Positions 35,730-43,100 of a DNA stretch of 64,000 nt are shown one piece after another. The notes beneath the pieces were generated by a model. The model worked only from the letters and a program-made list of their open reading frames with translations. It was not told the DNA's origin and searched no databases. The stretch covers positions 372,001 to 436,000 of the forward strand of contig NZ_JACVHF010000001.1 in NCBI RefSeq assembly GCF_014502795.1, in the 5' to 3' direction. Both the position numbers and the translations under genes were made by a program. Positions within the stretch are counted from its first letter, which is position 1, and each line of letters starts with the position of its first letter. Origin of the DNA: Heliobacterium chlorum (GTDB lineage Bacteria; Bacillota; Desulfitobacteriia; Heliobacteriales; Heliobacteriaceae).

Positions 35730-36548
35730 TTGGGCGAAAGCCTGATTATCTATTGGGATATTTTATGGATCATCAACTTTATGATGGACGCCATCCTGCT
35801 GAGCATAACCGGCGCTGTACTGCGATTACCGATCCGGCCTCTACGGTTGGCTTTGGCAGCCTTCCTCGGGGCCACCCTTTCTTTAGCTTTTCTTTGGTAT
35901 AGTGCCGGAATCGTGCTCACCTGGGTGATGAAATTGCTTCTGGGCGGCCTGATGGTCAAAACGGCCTTTTCGTTACAGGGGTGGAGGAAGACCCTTCAGG
36001 CCTGGTCGATCTTCTACCTCAGCGCCTGGGTTGCCGGAGGGATCCTCTACTCGTTGGCGCCTTCAGAGACAGGGATAGGAACCTTTTGGTTTCTTTTGCT
36101 GCTGGCAGCAGCCTTGACAGCAGCAGGGATGCTCCTCTGGCGGCAAGCCCGCCAAAAAGGTGCCTGGCAGGCTGAATTAACTGTCCACATGCCCGGTGGA
36201 GTATCAACCATACGGGCGCTCATTGACAGCGGCAATCGGCTCGTAGACCCCCTCACTGGAGCACCAGTCATCGTCGTCGAACAAGACAGCCTGGATCCGT
36301 TCCTTCCGGACGGATGGAAAGAGAACTCCATCGCCAGTGAATCTCCCCTAAGCCCTCGCTTTATCCCCTACAAATCCATAGGCAATCCCGACGGACTGAT
36401 ATTAGGGTTCCGCCCGTTGCGGGTGGAGCTGCGTTCCGCCGAGGGACGAAAGATGGAGTGTACCGGTGCGCTCATCGGTATTACCCGGCAAAAACTTGAT
36501 CCGTCCGGTCAATATAGGGCCCTGGTGCCTGATGCCTGGGGATGGTGA
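35730..36548 (+). CDS. spoIIGA: sporulation sigma-E processing protease
   Basis: Membrane aspartic protease (272 aa) that cleaves pro-sigma-E in the mother cell after asymmetric division. Five hydrophobic helices fill the N-terminal half; the cytoplasmic protease half has the active-site motif ALIDSGNRLVDPLTGAPV. It starts with TTG 35730 after GGTGGTGA. It stands 21 nt before sigE, the standard pair. The activating signal protein SpoIIR is not in the window. Confidence 0.93.
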   Translation: MGESLIIYWDILWIINFMMDAILLSITGAVLRLPIRPLRLALAAFLGATLSLAFLWYSAGIVLTWVMKLLLGGLMVKTAFSLQGWRKTLQAWSIFYLSAWVAGGILYSLAPSETGIGTFWFLLLLAAALTAAGMLLWRQARQKGAWQAELTVHMPGGVSTIRALIDSGNRLVDPLTGAPVIVVEQDSLDPFLPDGWKENSIASESPLSPRFIPYKSIGNPDGLILGFRPLRVELRSAEGRKMECTGALIGITRQKLDPSGQYRALVPDAWGW

Positions 36549-36569
36549 TTCCAAAGGAGGATGTCAAGC

Positions 36570-37316
36570 GTGAACAAATCTGCTGTAACCAGTATATCGC
36601 CAAAGGCGGTGAAAAATTACTTCCAATCAGAATTTTACAATCTTTTGCGCCGGTTTAACCTCATTCCTGAGGTCCACTACATCGGTTCCAGCGAGACCTT
36701 GCCGCCGCCCTTAAGCAATGATGAAGAACATCATCTTTTAGACGCTCTAGAGAGAGGCGATCTGACGGTCAAGTCGATTCTGATCGAGCGCAATCTCCGC
36801 CTTGTCGTCTATATCGCCCGTAAATTCGAAAACACCGGTGTGGGCATAGAAGATCTCGTCTCCATCGGTACTATCGGTCTCATCAAAGCGGTGAACACCT
36901 TTGATCCCTTAAAAAAGATCAAGCTGGCCACCTATGCCTCCCGGTGCATTGAAAATGAAATTCTCATGTACTTGCGGCGCAACAATAAAACCCGCTCGGA
37001 AGTGTCCTTTGACGAGCCTTTGAACATCGATTGGGATGGCAACGAATTGCTCTTGTCCGATGTCCTCGGCACGGAAAATGACATCATCTATAAATCGATC
37101 GAAGAAGAAGTGGACCGGAAACTCCTGCAGGCGGCCATGAGTAAACTAAGCACACGGGAACGGCGCATCGTCGAATTGCGGTTCGGTCTGCGCGACAGCC
37201 GGGAAAAGACGCAGAAAGAAGTGGCCGACATGCTCGGCATCTCCCAGTCTTACATATCACGGTTAGAGAAACGGATCATCAAGCGCTTGCGCAAAGAAAT
37301 GAATCGGATGGAATAA
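36570..37316 (+). CDS. sigE: RNA polymerase sporulation sigma factor sigma-E (as pro-sigma-E)
   Basis: A 248-aa sigma-70 family factor for early mother-cell genes. The N-terminal ~36 residues form an amphipathic pro-sequence ([18 protein letters not shown]), and the region [14 protein letters not shown] matches the known cleavage zone. Region 2 has [20 protein letters not shown], region 4 the helix-turn-helix [13 protein letters not shown] chose GTG 36570 because AAAGGAGG (36553-36560) touches the in-frame ATG at 36561 but is spaced 9 nt from the GTG. Confidence 0.96.
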   Translation: MNKSAVTSISPKAVKNYFQSEFYNLLRRFNLIPEVHYIGSSETLPPPLSNDEEHHLLDALERGDLTVKSILIERNLRLVVYIARKFENTGVGIEDLVSIGTIGLIKAVNTFDPLKKIKLATYASRCIENEILMYLRRNNKTRSEVSFDEPLNIDWDGNELLLSDVLGTENDIIYKSIEEEVDRKLLQAAMSKLSTRERRIVELRFGLRDSREKTQKEVADMLGISQSYISRLEKRIIKRLRKEMNRME

Positions 37317-37329
37317 GTTCCTGACGGCG

Positions 37330-37357
37330 GTATAAGGCAAAAAGGCCGGGTAATACT
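37330..37357 (+). promoter_or_regulatory. forespore (sigma-F/sigma-G) type promoter of sigG
   Basis: GTATA (37330-37334), 14-bp spacer, GGTAATACT (37349-37357), which fits the sigma-F pattern GYATA / GGNNANANT. B. subtilis spoIIIG is switched on by sigma-F and then by sigma-G itself. Confidence 0.65.
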
Positions 37358-37395
37358 AGAGGGTGTAATGAATGCCGCCGTCGGGAGGGTTGCCC

Positions 37396-38169
37396 ATGAT
37401 GGTCAACAAGGTGGAAATCTGCGGCGTGAACACCTCTAAGTTGCCCGTGCTCACCAATGCAGAAATGAGAACCTTGTTTCAGGCCATGCAGTCAGGGGAA
37501 ACGCATGCCCGGGAAAAGTTAATTAGTGGCAATTTGCGATTAGTATTAAGTGTCATCCAACGCTTCACCAATCGCGGTGAATACGTGGATGACCTTTTTC
37601 AAGTCGGATGCATCGGACTGATGAAAGCCATTGATAACTTTGACCTTAGCCAGAACGTAAAATTCTCCACCTATGCCGTACCGATGATCATCGGTGAAAT
37701 TCGCCGCTACCTGCGGGACAACAACCCAATTCGGGTCAGCCGTTCCTTGCGGGATATCGCCTACAAAGCCCTCCAGATTCGTGATCAACTGGTCAACCAA
37801 CTGTCTCGGGAACCTTCTGTATCAGAGATTGCTGATGCGCTCGGTTTTCCCCGGGAAGATGTGGTCTTTGCCCTCGATGCGATTCAGGAGCCTATCTCGC
37901 TCTTCGAACCGATCTACCATGACGGAGGAGATCCCATCTTTGTCATGGATCAGATCGGCGATGAGAAAAACCAGGACACCCAGTGGCTCGAAGGCATTGC
38001 CGTCCGGGAAGCTTTGCGGCGATTGAACGACCGGGAGAAGCTCATCCTTACGTTGCGATTCTTCGAAGGCAAGACGCAGATGGAGGTGGCCGACGAGATC
38101 GGCATCTCCCAAGCCCAGGTGTCACGACTGGAGAAGGCTGCTTTGACCCATATGCGCAAACATGTTTAA
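37396..38169 (+). CDS. sigG: RNA polymerase sporulation sigma factor sigma-G
   Basis: Late forespore sigma factor (257 aa, normal length). The N-terminus NKVEICGVNTSKLPVL is the sigma-G signature. Region 2 has NLRLVLSVIQRFTNRGEYVDDLFQVG-like core, and region 4 ends SQAQVSRLEKAAL. Start at ATG 37396 after GGAGGG; an adjacent ATG at 37399 cannot be excluded. It has its own forespore-type promoter and lies 80 bp after sigE. Confidence 0.96.
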   Translation: MMVNKVEICGVNTSKLPVLTNAEMRTLFQAMQSGETHAREKLISGNLRLVLSVIQRFTNRGEYVDDLFQVGCIGLMKAIDNFDLSQNVKFSTYAVPMIIGEIRRYLRDNNPIRVSRSLRDIAYKALQIRDQLVNQLSREPSVSEIADALGFPREDVVFALDAIQEPISLFEPIYHDGGDPIFVMDQIGDEKNQDTQWLEGIAVREALRRLNDREKLILTLRFFEGKTQMEVADEIGISQAQVSRLEKAALTHMRKHV

Positions 38170-38304
38170 CAAAAAAAGATTTAACAAAAGAGAGATTTAA
38201 CGAAGACAGGCCATAAATAAATATGTCTGGTTTTTGGTGGAAATGAAGTCACGGTTCAGCCACTTTCCTCATAATATGTAGCAGCAAGAGGGAGGTGGCA
38301 GACT

Positions 38305-38565
38305 GTGATTAAGATTTCGGACTTGCGCTTGCGTGATATCGTCAACGTCGCTGATGGGCGCCGGCTAGGGATGATCAAGGATATCGACATCGATCCGGAG
38401 ATGGGGAAGGTAAAGGCGATCGTACTACCGGGACAAGGAAGAATGAACTTCTTCAGTCGGGGAGACGACCTGGTTGTTCCCTGGGACCGGATCCGAAAAA
38501 TCGGCGTTGATGTTATCCTGGTCGATGTGAGCAATTTTAGCGAATCGAATATGGACTTCGGATGA
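38305..38565 (+). CDS. YlmC/YmxH-family sporulation protein, PRC-barrel
   Basis: An 86-aa PRC-barrel protein: IKISDLRLRDIVNVADGRRL opens it and VVPWDRIRKIGVDVILVD closes the barrel. Family members in spore formers are placed next to sigG and are often read by sporulation sigma factors; their biochemical role is unknown. GGGAGGTGG precedes GTG 38305. A CATAATA at 38270-38276 could be a sigma-G -10 box but no good -35 is seen. Confidence 0.85.
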   Translation: MIKISDLRLRDIVNVADGRRLGMIKDIDIDPEMGKVKAIVLPGQGRMNFFSRGDDLVVPWDRIRKIGVDVILVDVSNFSESNMDFG

Positions 38566-38632
38566 TCGGTAAATCAAGGAAAGCGTCAAAAACGAAAAGA
38601 GAAGCTAAATCAAATAAATGTAAAATATCATT

Positions 38633-38661
38633 GGGTATCGTAGAAGGTACCCGTTTTTTTT
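38633..38661 (+). terminator. terminator after ylmC/ymxH
   Basis: GGGTATC (38633-38639) pairs with GGTACCC (38646-38652) with one G-U, then eight T. Confidence 0.8.
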
Positions 38662-38794
38662 ATGGATTTCAAGCCTTGCTGATTCTGTCGGAGAGAGATA
38701 GAATTACAGTTGTCTTTCTGGCGAGGGGCCTTTATGCCTACTTTTTGCACGAAAAAACGAGACGAATGTCCCAGGAGATTTGGAAAAATGCTCC

Positions 38795-38824
38795 TTGACC
38801 GTCACAGATATAGGGGTTTATAAT
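38795..38824 (+). promoter_or_regulatory. sigma-A promoter of nrdR
   Basis: TTGACC (38795-38800), 18-bp spacer, TATAAT (38819-38824), 44 bp before nrdR. Confidence 0.7.
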
Positions 38825-38867
38825 AAAACCGCTCCTAGATCTAGTGTCGGATAGGAGGAAAAAGTCG

Positions 38868-39326
38868 ATGCGGTGTATCTATTGTGGTCATTCGGAGTCC
38901 AAAGTTTTAGAAACTCGCAGTCTCGAAGAAGGCCGTGTCATTCGCCGTCGACGGGAGTGCATGGACTGCAGCCGCCGTTTCACTACCCTTGAGCGTGTCG
39001 AAGAGACGCCCTTAGTGGTTCGCAAGAAAGACGGTTCCTTAGAGACGTTTGATCGCAATAAACTTCTCTCGGGCCTGCTAAGAGCTTGCGAAAAGCGGTC
39101 GATCCCCTTACATACGTTGGAAGAACTCGTCTCTGCCATCGAACGGGATCTGCGCAGCCAATCGGAACGGGAAGTGCCCAGCCAACAGATCGGCGAGCTG
39201 GTTATGCAGCGGCTGCGGAGTATCGACGAAGTGGCCTATGTTCGTTTTGCCTCGGTCTACCGTCAGTTTACAGATGTGGGCCGTTTTTTGGAGGAATTGG
39301 AGACTCTCCTGCATCAGAAGCGGTAG
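38868..39326 (+). CDS. nrdR: ribonucleotide reductase repressor NrdR
   Basis: A 152-aa repressor that senses ATP/dATP. It has an N-terminal zinc ribbon (MRCIYCGHSESKV ... CMDCSRRF, four Cys) and a central ATP-cone beginning VVRKKDGSLETFDRNKLL. It binds NrdR boxes before ribonucleotide reductase genes. ATG 38868 follows AGGAGG; the frame opens slightly earlier without an SD. The next gene is its natural target nrdD, but I could not find a clear NrdR box pair between them. Confidence 0.96.
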   Translation: MRCIYCGHSESKVLETRSLEEGRVIRRRRECMDCSRRFTTLERVEETPLVVRKKDGSLETFDRNKLLSGLLRACEKRSIPLHTLEELVSAIERDLRSQSEREVPSQQIGELVMQRLRSIDEVAYVRFASVYRQFTDVGRFLEELETLLHQKR

Positions 39327-39527
39327 CGATCGACGACAGATCCAATTCATCAGAGTTTTTGTGGGAAGGTTCCCTTGATACTGATTTTTAATACATAGGT
39401 TATAAAACAGCTTGTGAAAGCAATCCAAGACGGATAGGGGCATGTTCTGTCCTTTTTAATAAATAATCACACTGTGTTAATAGTAAAAAACATTGCCGCA
39501 ACTAGGGCAATGGAGGAGGAGTACCGA
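39327..39527 (+). promoter_or_regulatory. nrdR-nrdD gap
   Basis: 201 bp with a weak terminator-like hairpin, GGATAG and CTGTCC followed by TTTTT (39431-39459), and the palindromic CACACTGTG near 39467-39476, which only partly resembles an NrdR box. No convincing promoter. Confidence 0.3.
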
Positions 39528-41657
39528 TTGTTCAGTAAGATTCGGAAACGGGACGGACGGGTAACCGAATTCCACGAATCAAAAATCACCGATGCCATCT
39601 TCAAGGCGGCTCACGCCGTTGGGGGAGAAGATCGGCAGTTGGCCATGGAACTGACATTGCAGGTCCTCAAGGCTTTAAAGAGCAAGTACAACGGCAATAT
39701 CTTCTCCGTCGAAGATGTACAAGATATGGTAGAAAAGGTGCTCATCGAAAGCGGACATGCTCGGACGGCGAAAGCCTATATCCTCTACCGAAATCAGCGA
39801 AATCGCATCCGCGACGGAAAATCGGATCTCATGGACACGGTGAGCGAAATCCTAAAAGAGACGAACCGGGAAAACGCCAACGTCTCGAACAGCCCTTCGG
39901 CAAAAGTTCTCCAGATCTCTGAAATCGCTTCAGTCAACTATTATTTAAACCGGGTTATCCCTGAAGATGAATCCGCGGCCCACCGCGATGGTGATATCTA
40001 TATCCATGATTTGGCTTGGTATGGAAAAACCCTCACCTGCCTGCAAATCCCTCTAGGACAGCTGTTGAGTGAAGGCTTTGATAACGGCCATGGCTACATC
40101 CGCTCGCCCAAGAGTGTCAAGACGGCTGCTGCCCTGGCTGCGATCATCCTTCAATCCAATCAAAACGATATGCACGGCGGACAGTCCTTCGCGTATTTCG
40201 ACCGTGACATGGCGCCCTATGTGCAGGCCGAGTACGTACGGCAGGAGAGGGATCTTCGGCAAGCGATAAAGGCCTTGGCTGTGGAGGCCGATGAGGACAA
40301 GCTCTCTAAATTGATCATGGAACGGGTCGAAAGCGAGACCTATCAGGCCATGGAGGGCTTCATCTACAACCTGAACACCATGCACAGCCGGGCCGGCGCG
40401 CAAGTTCCCTTTTCGTCGATCAACTTCGGCACCGATACGTCTTGGCAGGGGCGATTGATCACCAAATCCTTTCTGATGGCTTATGAAAAAGGCTTAGGCA
40501 AAGGGGAGGCGCCTATCTTCCCGAACGTTTGCTTCAAGATCAAAAAAGGTATCAACTACGAACCGGGCGATCGCAACTACGACCTTTTCCAGCTATCGAT
40601 GAAGGTAGCCTGTAAACGCCTTTTCCCCAACTTTGCCTTCCAAGACGCCTCTTTCAACAAGGACTATAACGAGCAAGGCCAAGAAGTGGCATACATGGGC
40701 TGCCGGACCCGGGTCATGGCCAACCTCAACGGTCCTGAAGTGACCGACGGTCGTGGCAACCTATCCTTTACCAGCATCAACCTGCCTCGGTTAGGGCTGC
40801 GTGCGCAAGGAGACATGAAGGAATTCTGGAAGCTGCTTGACGAGACGATCGATCTTGTCATTCAACAGCTGCTTACCCGCTATGACGTGCAGAAAAACTT
40901 AAAAGTAAAGGATTTTCCCTTCCTCATGGGACAGAAGCTCTATTTAGACAGTGAAAAGCTTGGCTGGAACGATAAAATCGAGCCTGTCATCAAGCACGGC
41001 ACCCTATCGATGGGCTTCATCGGACTCGCCGAATGCCTCATCACCTTGATCGGCAAGCACCACGGCGAATCGAAAGCTGCTCAGGAACTCGGCCTCGAGA
41101 TTGTGAAGCACATGCGCCAGCGGATGGATGAAGCAGGGGATGAAAACGGACTGAATTTTTCCTTATTGGCTACACCGGCCGAAGGCTTGTCAGGGAAATT
41201 TACCAAAAAGGATCGGGAACGCTTCGGCATCGTCGAAAGAGTTACCAACCGTGATTGGTATACTAATTCCTTTCATGTACCTGTGGACTATAAAATCAAT
41301 GCCTTTGAAAAAATCGCTATCGAAGGCCCCTATCACCAATATACCAATGCCGGACATATCTCTTATGTGGAACTTCCATCAGCGCCGGAACACAACTTGC
41401 AGGCTTTTGAAGCGATTATTAAAGCCATGTATGAGGCCGACATGGGCTACGCTGCCGTCAACTTCCCCGTAGATATCTGCAAACGCTGCGGCTACAACGG
41501 CGTCATTCCGGAAGATTCCTGCCCCAAGTGTGACAGCGGTGCCATCTCCCGGGTCCGGAGGATCACCGGCTACCTGTCCACCCTCGACCATTTCAACGAT
41601 GCCAAGAAGGCCGAAGAGTCGAACCGGACGAAGCACGAGTTTTTATTGAGAGAATAG
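39528..41657 (+). CDS. nrdD: anaerobic (class III) ribonucleoside-triphosphate reductase
   Basis: Glycyl-radical enzyme (709 aa) that reduces ribonucleoside triphosphates without oxygen. An ATP-cone (KRDGRVTEFHESKITDAI) is followed by the barrel, the zinc site CKRCGYNG ... CPKCD, and the radical loop RRITGYLSTLDHF. The start TTG 39528 is 8 nt after GGAGGAGG; the in-frame ATG 39510 overlaps that SD. The activase nrdG is not adjacent but lies at 50310. This gene supports an anaerobic lifestyle. Confidence 0.96.
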   Translation: MFSKIRKRDGRVTEFHESKITDAIFKAAHAVGGEDRQLAMELTLQVLKALKSKYNGNIFSVEDVQDMVEKVLIESGHARTAKAYILYRNQRNRIRDGKSDLMDTVSEILKETNRENANVSNSPSAKVLQISEIASVNYYLNRVIPEDESAAHRDGDIYIHDLAWYGKTLTCLQIPLGQLLSEGFDNGHGYIRSPKSVKTAAALAAIILQSNQNDMHGGQSFAYFDRDMAPYVQAEYVRQERDLRQAIKALAVEADEDKLSKLIMERVESETYQAMEGFIYNLNTMHSRAGAQVPFSSINFGTDTSWQGRLITKSFLMAYEKGLGKGEAPIFPNVCFKIKKGINYEPGDRNYDLFQLSMKVACKRLFPNFAFQDASFNKDYNEQGQEVAYMGCRTRVMANLNGPEVTDGRGNLSFTSINLPRLGLRAQGDMKEFWKLLDETIDLVIQQLLTRYDVQKNLKVKDFPFLMGQKLYLDSEKLGWNDKIEPVIKHGTLSMGFIGLAECLITLIGKHHGESKAAQELGLEIVKHMRQRMDEAGDENGLNFSLLATPAEGLSGKFTKKDRERFGIVERVTNRDWYTNSFHVPVDYKINAFEKIAIEGPYHQYTNAGHISYVELPSAPEHNLQAFEAIIKAMYEADMGYAAVNFPVDICKRCGYNGVIPEDSCPKCDSGAISRVRRITGYLSTLDHFNDAKKAEESNRTKHEFLLRE

Positions 41658-41671
41658 AAATTGAATAAAGG

Positions 41672-41713
41672 AAAAAGCACCCAAGAGGCCTTGCGCGAAA
41701 TGGGTGCTTTTTT
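41672..41713. terminator. bidirectional terminator between nrdD and the DUF4397 gene
   Basis: AAAAAGCACCC (41672-41682) pairs with GGGTGCTTTTTT (41702-41713); A and T runs on both sides suit both converging genes. Confidence 0.85.
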
Positions 41714-41730
41714 CTTTGCCGATAAATTCT

Positions 41731-42402
41731 TTACCGGGTAAAGCGGCATACCGGTAAGTAGGCATTGCCATCTAGTGGGATGAGCACCTGCAAAGGAGGC
41801 TGACCTCCAGACAAGCCGATGGCGTAGACCGAGAGAATTCGATTCGCCGCTATACGTACATTCGGTACGGTCAATACAACTTGATTGGTCCCGGCTGGTC
41901 GAGCTTCTAAGGTATACAGGCCCGGCTGGACGGGGATGTAGTCGGTTACTTGCGTATAACTCACGTTCCGGAACAGTTGGACCCCTGTCGAGGTGGCGAT
42001 GTCCACCGCCGGCGTGTTGGGGGAGAGGTGGACAAAACGGACATAGGATTGGCCAAAGCCCCTGGCGATACAAGGATCAGCGATGGGAAGCAAGCGAAGA
42101 TTGGGCAGCGTTCCGATCGCCGCGGCGGTGTAGATAGTTCCCGCCGGGATGGAAAGGGTCGCATCGATGACAGGGCTGGTCCGGGAACCTGCGGGAAAAA
42201 CTACGATTCGATAGCGGCCCGGGAAGAGGGGTAGGTACTGCGTAAATTGCCGGTAGGTCAAGTTACGGACGATGAGAACATTATTGGCATAGACATCTAC
42301 TGCAGGGGCACCAGGGGCTGCATGGAGAATACGGACAAACGACTGCCCGTCTACAGAAGCATGGTAATCACTGTCTAAAGGGTAAAAGAAATCGTCATGC
42401 AT
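41731..42402 (-). CDS. DUF4397 double-repeat protein
   Basis: A 223-aa protein built of two DUF4397 beta-sandwich repeats: FVRILHAAPGAPAVDVYANN (residues ~17 on) and YVRFVHLSPNTPAVDIATST (~125 on), each ending in a Tyr/Pro-rich strand. Such repeats are found in surface or secreted proteins of spore formers; the role is unknown. There is no signal peptide. I chose ATG 42402 because GGGAAAGGA lies 10 nt upstream; the frame opens at ATG 42450 without an SD. Diverges from the ferritin-like gene. Confidence 0.82.
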   Translation of the reverse strand: MHDDFFYPLDSDYHASVDGQSFVRILHAAPGAPAVDVYANNVLIVRNLTYRQFTQYLPLFPGRYRIVVFPAGSRTSPVIDATLSIPAGTIYTAAAIGTLPNLRLLPIADPCIARGFGQSYVRFVHLSPNTPAVDIATSTGVQLFRNVSYTQVTDYIPVQPGLYTLEARPAGTNQVVLTVPNVRIAANRILSVYAIGLSGGQPPLQVLIPLDGNAYLPVCRFTR

Positions 42403-42550
42403 CCAACGGTCATCCTTTCCCAATGCGAACTCGTTTCCTGTAGCATCCATATGCTGCGAACGGGCAAAGAGTGAGAGCAGGAAGATGTAAGAAGTGACGC
42501 ACCGAGATAGGGGCGGTGCATAATCTACTCAAAAAAGAGGAGTTGAGACG

Positions 42551-43060
42551 GTGAACTCGTCATACCTCAAGTCACCATACCCGGGCTACCCCTATACCAC
42601 CTACAAGTACTATCCCACTTTTATGTATGTCCCTGTATACGCCTACCCTGAAGCGTTGCAGATCATCATCCAATCGGTCAGTGCAGAAAAAGAAGATGAG
42701 TTGTTTTACAACTATCTGCTCAATGCAGCACCACAAGATCAAAAAGAGATTGTGGCATCTATCCGAGATGATGAATTAAAGCATTTCAAGATGCTGCGTC
42801 AGATATACTGGGAGGTGACCGGCCAAGATATACCGCAGACGACTGAGGTATCCTTCGAAGAACCGAAGAGTTTCTGTGAAGGCATTAAAAAGGCTCTCTT
42901 CGGAGAACTAGCGGCGGTAGAACGGTATCGAAAAGCGCTGAACGGTTTCGAATTCCTCCCCTATCGGAACATGATCACAGAGATTTACACGGATGAACTG
43001 AAACATGGGTCTAAATGGAACTTTCTATATACGTTGAATTGCCTATCGGGCCAGCGATAA
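42551..43060 (+). CDS. ferritin-like domain protein
   Basis: A 169-aa protein. The first ~35 residues are a Tyr/Pro-rich tail (SPYPGYPYTTYKYYPT), followed by a four-helix ferritin-like domain with repeated metal-ligand patterns: SAEKEDELF, RDDELKHF, GELAAVERY and YTDELKHG. This layout suits a di-iron site. The tail resembles low-complexity regions of spore-coat proteins. GTG 42551 with AGAGGAG upstream. Function unknown; iron handling, oxidase or coat role are options. Confidence 0.78.
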   Translation: MNSSYLKSPYPGYPYTTYKYYPTFMYVPVYAYPEALQIIIQSVSAEKEDELFYNYLLNAAPQDQKEIVASIRDDELKHFKMLRQIYWEVTGQDIPQTTEVSFEEPKSFCEGIKKALFGELAAVERYRKALNGFEFLPYRNMITEIYTDELKHGSKWNFLYTLNCLSGQR

Positions 43061-43091
43061 AAAAAGAAACCTGTGACGGTTTTGTCACAGG
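43057..43091 (-). terminator. terminator of recQ
   Basis: CCTGTGAC (43070-43077) and GTCACAGG (43084-43091) form an 8-bp stem; on the minus strand the T-rich run follows, so it ends recQ. Confidence 0.8.
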
Positions 43092-43100
43092 AGTCGATCG

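Noticed and set aside
37362..37375. GGGTGTAATGA resembling the end of the palindromic element
   Set aside because: Only 11 bases match and no inverted partner lies nearby; it is part of the sigG upstream region.
38562..38798. 78-codon plus-strand frame after ylmC/ymxH
   Set aside because: It spans the terminator at 38633-38661 and part of the nrdR promoter region, and has no SD or recognisable sequence.
39327..39527. NrdR boxes before nrdD
   Set aside because: CACACTGTG resembles half of a box, but the paired 16-bp boxes at the usual 31-32 bp spacing were not seen.
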